Source of the DNA: Chrysophaeum taylorii
Lineage: Eukaryota; Sar; Pelagophyceae; Pelagomonadales; Pelagomonadaceae
Direction of reading: 5' to 3'
NCBI GenBank assembly: GCA_029834535.1
Contig: JAQMWT010000396.1
Location: 54,255-118,254 of the forward strand
Length of the DNA: 64,000 bases
Under the pieces are notes generated by a model. That model had not been told where the DNA came from, searched no databases, and was given only the letters and a program-made list of their open reading frames with translations. Both the position numbers and the translations under genes were made by a program. Positions within the stretch are counted from its first letter, which is position 1; each line of letters begins with the position of its first letter. Of the stretch, positions 55,935 through 64,000 are shown one piece after another.

Positions 55935-58870
55935 TCTTTCCAACGGACCGCTGACTATTTCGACTACTACGAAAGGCTAACCTCAAAGCTTAGATTGGCG
56001 GGGCTGAGACCATGAATGGAGCAGTGGGTGTAAGGGGGTGGGGGGGGGTCTAGCCTAACCGTCCAGGCGCCGGGGGTGCAGAGAACTGGCGGCGGCCGAG
56101 AGACAGACAGACAGACGTAGGGGCAACAAGCTGGCGTTTCTGTAAGCGTCTTGGCGCTCCCTGAAGTGCGCCTGTGCGCAATGCCGCTGCCGGAGGGGCT
56201 GCACCGCCTTCGACATACCGCTGGAAGGAGACGGGCCCGCTCACGGTGGTGCACCGTGATGGAGAGACGTCGGCAGAGGCGCGTTGTCTGAGCCGCCGTG
56301 GCTGCCGCGAGGGAAGGGAAGGGATGGGGAGGGATGGGACGGGATGGGACGGGATGGGATGGGACCGGATGGGAAGGGAGGAGCACCCTCCATGAGGCCG
56401 GTGTTGATGCCAATTTGACGGGCAACACGGTGGAGAAGACCATGTAGATTGTCACTACCCTCCGCGAAATTACCAACTACAAACCCCGGCAAGCACTCGG
56501 GGTCCAAACTCCGAGAGGCGCTCCCCGCGAGGCTGCCGCAGAATTTCCTGTCCGCGTACGCAGCGTGCTGCGCGACCTATTCGCGTTGGATGTCGTTGGC
56601 CCGTTGCTCGTCGACCGGGCTCGGGGGTGCTGCCATAATTCGCGGCGGCGATCGATATTAGTGGTCGGATACCAAGACGATCGTTTTTTTTGCCCTCGGC
56701 GGAGACCGCCCGGAGTAGGCGTCGTTCCCGGTGGCTCCGCGATTGAAAAGTCAGGAACGGGCCTCGACGCGGACTCGAAAGAACGGAAAGCACGCCGGGC
56801 GAGGGGTTGGCAACGCAATTCCAGAACAACAAGCCCGAGGGCTCGACCGTGTGCCGGACGCCCCCTTCGCGCATACGAGACCACTCAACACGCAAAGCAT
56901 CGAGTCGTCGTGCATACGCAGGACCGAGCTGCGGTTGACCGAGCGCGATTGTCCGCGAGCAAGACGTTGCCGTACGGGTCGTCGAGAACCCGCTGGGTGT
57001 CTGTCGCCAAGAATGCCACGCCCCGGACAGCGGTACGCAGGCCGGCGACGGCACCCCGAAGAGGAAGTTGCCACAACGACTTCCGGCGGGAAGTCGCTGG
57101 TCGAGAATATGCCTAATCTCGGGCACGAAGGTCCACCTCGAAGCGCTCGACGCCAAGAGCCTCGCGTTGTCTCGCCACGACCCGCTGCACCTTCCCGTAC
57201 GTACGGGGCTCCGGCCGATATGTCAATGCCCGCGCATTGTACTACTGGAGCGGCCAATGGGCCCTCGTCAGGCCTCCCGGCATTAGGCTGCAAACGGCTC
57301 CAAGCGCCACAGAAGAAAAAGAAAAGAAAAGGCGAGCAAGGACGTTGGTTGGGACGCCGCAAGGGGCGAGCTCATGTTGGCTTTGTCGTCAAAAGAGCTA
57401 CGCCCCAGCAAGGGCGCGAACGCAGAAGCCGCGCACTGTGCCGCCCATTCCCGGAGAGCGGCTGAGCATGCGGGGGAGGACCGGGATAGTGACTCTACTG
57501 AAAGCCGCCGCGAGACTCACACGAGACGCAAATCTATGGGGCCGAAGAAGAAAAAAACGACCATGCTGCGTGAATCCAAGCGCGCCTTTCTTGTTCTTAC
57601 TACCTCTCGTTGCTGTGATTTAGATGACAGAACTGTATGTTGTGGGATCCGGGACGTGAATGACATTGGATATACACCCTTTTTTCCCCTGGAAACCACC
57701 GCCAAACCCAACTACGGGACATGGATGCATGCTCGTTCGTGATTGTTTACCCCACCAACTCGACCATGTCCTCGTGGGCCGTCTGGATCGCTTTTTGGAT
57801 GCAGGTGTCGCATTACCGATTCTTATCAGCGCTCGAGTGCATCGCTCGATTTTTTTTGCAGATGCGACTGACTTTTTTCGGCCGAACAATGGACGAAAAA
57901 GCCAGTCTTCGCTGTTCAAAAGCTGACCCGTGCGGCCAGGAATTGGTCGCGCCGTGCACGCGCAACCACGCGGGCTCCGCGTGCACCCAAAGGTGGAAAC
58001 AGCGGCGCGAGTGACGGCTTCTGCCTCTGCTGAACCGCACGACTCGGCTGCTTTCGGAATATTCACGGCAGCAGCATCCTCGGCGCGCCGGTTGCTCCTC
58101 ACTCCTCGGTGAGAGTTGCTCGCGAAGGGCGTGGTACAGTTAAACGAACGCTCGATCTGCTGCTCTATGATGACGCGTGACGGGCTGGGGATCGTGAGGT
58201 GGCACGAAGCGATATACGGGGAGATGGTCGGGCGTCTTAAGAGCGGCGGATTGTGCAAGGATAGGTCGTCACGCCTGACACTCCTGCGCACAAGCCGGAT
58301 GGTGCGCCCTGTTCGACACCGCAGGAGGAAAATGCCGAAGCGTTCACGTTTTGCGAAGATTTGTCACCGCCAGGACGCATAGGTCATTGAGGATATAGAT
58401 CAGCGGCCAATCCGTGATGATGAACTTGGTGCTGTACCGTCAGATGACGGACGAGATTCGTCATGCCGTGGGGCGGCGGCAGCCCAATCTTCGAGCTCCA
58501 GGAGCATCGGGCGTTCGATATGGTGGCTGGTCGTCAGAGCAAGTTTAGGATCCTCAGAACAGTAGTGCATGATATAGGGCGGAAGCACGGAATATATATC
58601 AACCTTCTTGGTATGTATTTAGCCGAAGAATACGAGGTGACCTTTCTTTCTTTCGCCCTACCTATCGCGGCGCGTGATGATCCTCCGAGGTTTTCTTTGC
58701 TCGCTCGAAAGATTGTCTTGAACATCATCATACGTCTCGGTGTCATGTCGGCCGCGCTCGAACACGAATTGCAAAGGGACATTCGGGCGGAACGGGGGAA
58801 CTGCCGACGACGTTCAGCCGGAAGATGGCATTGTGATCACGGAATGGAATTCGTGGGTTCTATTCGTTTG
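55935..58870. other. No firm gene, protein-like fragments on the minus strand
   Basis: Minus-strand pieces GVAFLATDTQRVLDDPYGNV (near 57,010), FVVGNFAEGSDNLHGLLHRV (near 56,450) and RMHDDSMLCVLSGLVC (near 56,890) look coded, but they lie in different frames with stops between them. No family is recognised. A purine-strand GGGAT/GGGAC tract lies at 56,300-56,396 and a short (GACA)n run near 56,102. Confidence 0.35.
56300..56396 (+). repeat. G-rich pentanucleotide-like tract
   Basis: GGGATGGGAC-type units repeat about a dozen times on the plus strand, giving many runs of three or more G at short spacing. This could form G-quadruplexes on that strand. Confidence 0.8.
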
Positions 58871-58879
58871 TAATATCGA

Positions 58880-59640
58880 AACGTAGCAAAACGCCTCATG
58901 ATGATAGCGTTCTGTATACAAGTGCCGTTTCCCGTCTCCGGCGCTACCGCCTCGACTCCATCATCGGCGTTAAGCAGGGTGATGTCCTAGGTCTTTTTAC
59001 GGAGGCGGCCTTGACCATTTCATGACGACGACGACGGCGGCGTGAAGGATCGGAAACCACGTTTTCAAGACGAAGCACGATGATGTACTCACGTCGCTAC
59101 AACGCGAAAAAACGCGGCACGGAGGAAGTCGAAGAGTCAGCGTTGGGGTATGGAAGTCCACGCGGGTGACCGCCAAGCAGGGAAAGAGTCGAAATCCGAG
59201 ATATTGTTTGTCGCCAAGCCAGGCATTCTTCACAATGACCCGACAACCTACGATGGGGCCGACGGCCTCCGACATACCTCCTTCGCGGTGCGGAATCATG
59301 GTGCCTAACCCAGGTTGTCTACTTCTACGATGCTGCTTTCACGCGCAGTGTGCGCGCGCGATCGATGTGCCGCGTTACTGTACGTCGCCAGCGTCATATC
59401 AAAACTTCGAACCATCTTCCCCAGCGCCTCGGCCTGGAGACTATCGACATCTACATTTCGTGCCGACAACTTAACGTTCTTACAACGAACGACCTGGTTC
59501 TACTCCCTCGCTCAAAACCGTGATGTTGCGACAAGAAATCATCTCGTCCTCCCTTTCTACCTCCCCATCTCATCGCCCGGTGACTCTAATCCCGCGCGCC
59601 ATGGCATGATTATTGGGCTGGCCTCTAGTTAGTGGTTCGT
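58880..59640 (+). mobile_element. LINE-like reverse transcriptase relic
   Basis: Plus-strand reading gives RYRLDSIIGVKQGDVLG at about 58,945, the QG box of non-LTR reverse transcriptases (GVKQGCPLSP is usual). It is followed by a MEVHAGDRQAGKESKSEILF block near 59,150, typical of the region after the catalytic core in LINE enzymes. The YADD box is not visible and frames are broken. The end shares sequence with 44,330-44,410. It is a dead fragment. Confidence 0.45.
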
Positions 59641-60985
59641 GTTATTAAACAACCTGCTCGATTACGTCTGCGAGCAAAAAAGGCCGTGGCGTATATTTAA
59701 GGAGGAGAAGAGCACGTCCAGAATTAGTACATCTTGGAGAAGTTTTTGTGCCGACATATGACGAAACAGGCGACCCTCAGTCTACTGACACAAAATAGGA
59801 AAAACTTAAAAGATTCTCAAAAAAATGTTTACGAGCGAGCGACGCGCGGGAGATAACAATTTGACAGCGTTGATTGACTACTGGCAAACACAATTCTCCT
59901 TTAATTCTGTCTCTTCAAGTAAGAAATTCTTGCAGAACGAACATATGTGCAATCTGCACCGCCGTGCGCCCCACAACTTCCGCGACAAACAGCGACGTGT
60001 CGAAAAACGTCTTTGCAGCCAGAGCTGCCCCAAGTGGGGAGCAGCCAACACGTTGATGATACCTTCGACTCGCACTGCAAGCAATATTTTTGAACTTCAT
60101 CGTACGTCGTGGGTCCTTTTGTTTCTGATTGTGATGTTCAATGTTCGCGTGCGAAGCTTTTTCATTTATGGACGTTGGGGTGGTGTATTCATTAACAAAT
60201 AACTCGTGGTGTAATAACTGCATAGCGAGTCCGCGTCAGTAAATCGCTGACTCTCTTGCGGTCCGCGTCTGAAAAAACGCCGTGGTGATTCTTTCGTTTC
60301 GGGCGATGCGCCGGCCTATAGCAAACGCAACGCTCCTGCTGACTACTGGAAGTTTAAAGCGAAGAAATAGCGTTTCTGGCGCGAGTCGATGTCGTTTGAA
60401 GTGGGCATATCATAGGCACTCGTAGTAGGGTTGCTGCAGCAGTATCAAAGTTCGTTCAACGCACGAAGCGACCCTACGCAGCACGGAACGGTCGGCATCA
60501 CGCGACAACAACACTGAACAACGTAAGGGTCATCACTTATTGTACCGAACGATCGCGCGCCAACGGGGTAGCCACGCGTCGATCAGTTGATCGTGGTATT
60601 TGCAGCGTCCGCGCGTGTCAACACCCGAGTAATAAAATTATCTGGGCGCACTCCTTACTTCAAATCATCAATGCTGCCACGAAACGTCCAATCTGTTTAT
60701 TTTTAAGGCGCGCGCGCGATATCTTGGGACATCAGAGCGCGCTTAGAAACAGCAGAATATTGTCGTCTCTCTTTGAACAGTACCCATTCTCGCAGAGAAG
60801 TCATCTTTGTGATTGCCGCGAATTGGAGAGTCTTTCTTCTTCGAGCTTCGTTGATCCACCTCTTGATCTCTTCAAGCATCAAAACCTCGTTTTGTCGACG
60901 GATCGTTGTTTTTGCGTTCGTAAAAAAAAAAATTTCCCTGATTTCTTTACTTTCCCTGTTTTACATTACTTTACTGTCGTGCCAA
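59641..60985. other. No firm gene
   Basis: AT-rich to mixed sequence. A minus-strand block near 59,930-60,060 (GRTAVQIAHMFVLQEFL) faintly resembles a single ankyrin repeat. Nothing else is recognisable. Confidence 0.35.
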
Positions 60986-60989
60986 CGCC

Positions 60990-61740
60990 GATTTAGACGA
61001 TGTCTGCGTTACGGACCCCGCATGCAACGGCCAGGCCGGGTCCTGAAGCGGAGCAGTCGCCGCCGGTGGTGTGTCACAACGTGGAGGATGAGAGCGAGGG
61101 TGATGCTGATGACGACGGTGAGGAGGAGGAGGAGGAGGACGGCAACGCCTTTCTGGTGCCCAGGGACCAGTACGGCGACAACCCACCACGAATTTAAGGG
61201 GGGCAACGTCAATTCCTCTGCTAGAGGACCAGCAGCAGCAAACTGGGGATTCAATTCGGAGGGGGCGACGCCGGAGTTAGTTCAATGTGGAGTTCGAACG
61301 CGTCTTCGTGAACTGGGTCCAGCACGCTCGCAGTACTGATTGGCCCACGCAGTTTCCTGACGACCTCTCGGAGAAATGTCTCCTAAACCATCAGGATCCC
61401 CAAGCTCCTGGACCTGATGATGGCTCAACGTCGGCAAGCTCTACGCGTGAATCGAAGGCAACCACCTTCCGGACATGGTGCGATGTTCGAAGGGCAGTAT
61501 CGGTGCGCTGCCTGCTGAGAGCTTCTGCGAGCGCATCATCTCAGTTGCCAACATCGTTATGACCGAGGGCGACGTGGAGCTTGCTTGTGTTCACCCTGCG
61601 CACGAACAAGGAATTTATTAAGTGGGCTCGAAACATGTACGGCCACATGGATCCTCAAGAAGTTGTTCAAGTCTGAGATCATTCCCCTTCGACGAAAACT
61701 TCGAAGAAGACGACGACGACGATTAGTCCACCAAAATAAC
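60990..61740 (+). mobile_element. hAT-like transposase relic, copy c
   Basis: It has an acidic N-terminal piece (EEEEEEDGNAF) and a C-terminal SIGALPAESFCERIISVANI block near 61,500-61,560, which closely parallels SIGTTLPAESVCERIISACN of copy b. A shifted KEFIKWARNMYG and a terminal acidic run follow, as in copy b. Most of the catalytic core is deleted. It could derive from an internally deleted non-autonomous copy. Confidence 0.6.
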
Positions 61741-61967
61741 CACCAAAACTTATTCCAGTCGCTCTTGACGCAGCTGTTGTTTGTGTAAGGCACGAGGTTG
61801 GCACTGGAATCGTAGCGATGCACCAAACTAATTTTCAGCACGAGCAGCCTTTACATTACTTTAAGCGACACCCCGTTGTTGTATATTGCCCGATCTTTAC
61901 TTTACGTATTACTTTATTCAAAAAGTGTGTAATGTAATGTGTCCTAACTACTAATCGACAGATGTTT

Positions 61968-62006
61968 GTCTGTCTGTCTGTCTGTCTGTTTGTTTGTTTG
62001 TTTGTC
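61968..62006. repeat. (TGTC)n(TGTT)n microsatellite, unit 1
   Basis: A tetranucleotide run at the start of Helitron-derived unit 1. The counterpart in unit 2 has the order of the two motifs partly reversed. Confidence 0.85.
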
Positions 62007-62969
62007 CCTCGATTTAGGGTAAGGATCAGGTAGGTGCGAGAGTAAGGATCAGTTAGGCGCGAGAGCCAGACAGTGATCCTCCAAGCCGTCTACGGCGACC
62101 TCGCAGACTATTTCCACGACCCGCGGCGGCTCTTTCAGCGCGCCATTCTCACGCCCCGTCGAAACGATGTTGTCGATGCTGACAACGCGCGCATGACCGC
62201 GGCCTTTTTTTCCCGCTAGGTTGGGTCGGAAGCCGACGCCTCGCTCTTTACAGTCGAGTTTTCAATTCCCTGACAACCAACGACATGCTCACTTTGATCG
62301 CGAGCTTAATGTCTTCGCAACCTCGACCCGTCGCACGGCCACTGCAACGGTACCAGATACATGATCGATCGTGTCGTTGTCACCGAGGCTCCTCCAACCT
62401 GTATCCCTTAAGGCCGGCCTACGCCAAACGATCAACAAGAGCCAGGGCCAGACGCCCCGCGAGGTCGGCGTCCTCTTTCCCAAGCCCGTCTTCTGCCACG
62501 TCCAGCTCTACGTGGCTCTCTGTCGATCGGCATCCCCGAGGATATACTCTTCTGGGTCGACGACCCACCCTACCCCACACGTGCTGCGCAATACCGATAA
62601 GCCCCCTCCCGGCGTCTACACGCGCACTGTAGGTGAACTTACTGGGACCACGTGAACTTACAGGGGTTGGAGACTGGGACTAGGTGAACTGAGTGACCAG
62701 GTGAAACTGGGACCAGGTGAACATACTGGGGTTTTTAGAGTAAAGGGTTTTTAGAGTAAACTCAAAGGTTGGCGGCGCGTGCGGATCAAAGCAGCTTAGA
62801 TTGGCGGAGGCGAGAGCGACGAGCTCAAGGGAGTTGGTGTGAGCTAGGTGAACTTACTGACCAGGTAACTAACTAAACTTATATGAAACTTACTGGGACG
62901 AGGGGGTTAGAGATTGGGACTAGGTGAACTTACTGGCCTGCACTTGTCCTAACTACTAATCGACAGATG

Positions 62970-63012
62970 TTTGTCTGTTTGTTTGTTTGTTTGTTTGTTT
63001 GTCTGTCTGTCC
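62970..63012. repeat. (TGTT)n(TGTC)n microsatellite, unit 2
   Basis: The counterpart of 61,968-62,006. It is useful as a marker of divergence between the tandem units. Confidence 0.85.
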
Positions 63013-64000
63013 CTCGATTTAGGGTAAGGATCAGGTAGGCGCGAGAGTAAGGATCAGGTAGGCGCGAGAGCCAGACAGTGATCCTCCAAGCCGTCTACGG
63101 CGACCTCGCAGACTATTTCCACGACCCGCGGCGGCTCTTTCAGCGCGCCATTCTCACGCCCCGTCGAAACGATGTTGTCGATGCTGACAACGCGCGCATG
63201 ACCGCGGCCTTTTTTTCCCGGAGACGAGGCGTCGGAGTTCTTTTCGGCTGACTAGGCTGGGTCGGAAGACGACGCCTCGCTCTTTACAGTAGAGTTTTCA
63301 ACTCCCTGACAACCAACGGCATGCTGACTTTGATCGCGAGCTTAAAGTCTTCGCAACCTCGACCCGTCGCACGGCCACTGCAACGGTACCAGATACATGA
63401 TCGATCGTGTCGTGTCACCGAGGCTCCTCCAACCTGTATCCTTTAAGGCCCGCCGACGCGAAACGATCAACAAGAGCCAGGGCCAGACGCCCCGCGAGGT
63501 CGGCGTCCTCTTGCCCAAGCCCGTCTTCTGCCACGTCCAGCTCTACGTGGCTCTCTGTCGATCGGCAACCCCGAGGATATGCTCTTCTGAGTCGACGACT
63601 CCACCCTACCCCACACGTGCTGCGCAATACCGATAAGCCCCCTCACGGCGTCTACACGCGCACTGTAGGTGAACTTACTTGGACCAGGTGAACTTACTGG
63701 GGTTGAGATTGGGACTAGGTGAATATAGTGACCAGGTGAACTTACTGGGACCAGGTGAACTTACTGGGGGTTTTAGAGTAAACTCAAAGGTTAGCGGCGT
63801 GTGCGGATCAAAGCAGCTTAGATTGGCGGAGGCGAGAGCGACGAGCTCGAAGGAGTGGTGTGAGCACGAGTGGGTTTACGCCGAACTTACTGGGGTTAGA
63901 GATTTGGACTAGGTGAACTTACTAACCAGGTGAACTTACTGAGACCAGGTGAACTTACTGTTGAGATTGGGACTAGGTGAACTTACTGGCCTGCACTTGT

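Larger units (their letters stand above)
61942..64000 (+). mobile_element. Tandem units from a Helitron Pif1-like helicase
   Basis: Two units start at the same sequence (TCCTAACTACTAATCGACAG) at 61,942 and 62,946. The right edge of the window reaches the start of a third (CCTGCACTTGT at 63,990, as at 62,936). Each encodes, in broken frames, LADYFHDPRRLFQRAILTPR (about 62,095 and 63,100) and [16 protein letters not shown] with [16 protein letters not shown] (about 62,425 and 63,450). These are the last motifs of Helitron-type Pif1 helicases. Each unit ends with short repeats of GGTGAACTTACTGGGACCA. Unit lengths are 1,004 and 1,054 bp. No intact helicase or Rep domain is present. Confidence 0.75.

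Noticed and set aside
59878-60084. Single ankyrin-like repeat on the minus strand
   Set aside because: Only one weak repeat with stops on both sides. It is not enough to call a gene.
1-64000. tRNA, rRNA and small RNA genes
   Set aside because: I looked for T-loop and B-box style sequences and cloverleaf arms. I found only isolated GTTCGA-type matches, without paired arms.
1-64000. Viral or bacterial origin of the window
   Set aside because: Spliceosomal introns, EMG1, NDUFA6, a kinesin and several eukaryotic transposon classes are present. No capsid, viral polymerase or bacterial operon structure was seen.

Overview
The window is nuclear DNA of a microbial eukaryote, not a bacterium, plasmid or virus. 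It has spliceosomal introns of about 38-360 nt with GT..AG ends, a kinesin, the ribosome-biogenesis methyltransferase EMG1, a mitochondrial complex I LYR subunit, SANT and PHD-like chromatin domains, and decayed hAT, Copia, LINE-like and Helitron elements. FG-GAP repeats joined to a Pro/Thr-rich stalk, together with compact GC-rich genes, suggest a photosynthetic stramenopile of pelagophyte type. That lineage call is an inference, not a proof.

Layout. 1-1,900: decayed hAT transposase on the minus strand. 2,716-3,337: truncated third copy of a large chromatin gene. 3,340-6,357: AT-richer, unassigned, possibly one spliced minus-strand gene. 6,358-7,002: EMG1. 7,040-13,450: a 13-exon minus-strand gene (about 1,653 aa in my model) with a GNAT-like fold, a PHD-like zinc finger, an acidic region, a SANT domain and a basic homeodomain-like C-terminus. 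14,900-17,020: broken receptor-kinase gene (FG-GAP, Pro/Thr stalk, membrane helix, MLKL-like helical bundle, kinase N-lobe). 17,842-18,714: polyQ membrane protein with a predicted propeller. 18,840-19,199: NDUFA6. 21,800-23,700: Copia relic. 30,282-36,095: intronless 1,937-aa kinesin with a huge repetitive tail. 36,149-42,615: second copy of the chromatin gene, same orientation, about 29.1 kb from the first. 43-55 kb: mostly unassigned sequence with LINE-like, hAT and Copia debris. 55,113-55,934: ankyrin protein. 58.9-61.7 kb: LINE-like and hAT relics. 61,942-64,000: about 1-kb tandem units derived from a Helitron helicase, running off the right edge.

Main points. The chromatin gene was duplicated as a unit running almost exactly from start codon to stop codon. 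The two copies are nearly identical over most of their length. Sharp divergent patches occur, one of them exactly over the SANT recognition helix. Copy 2 also carries a frame disruption that removes the C-terminal homeodomain-like domain unless a very short intron is spliced out. The broken receptor kinase is the second notable item: the order FG-GAP ectodomain, membrane helix, MLKL-like four-helix bundle, kinase suggests a receptor family combining surface sensing with a cell-death-type adaptor.

The housekeeping genes (EMG1, NDUFA6, kinesin, ankyrin and propeller proteins) are compact and intronless. The chromatin gene is intron-rich. Long stretches (23.7-30.2, 44.4-49.5, 53.3-55.1 and 55.9-58.9 kb) show no supportable gene.
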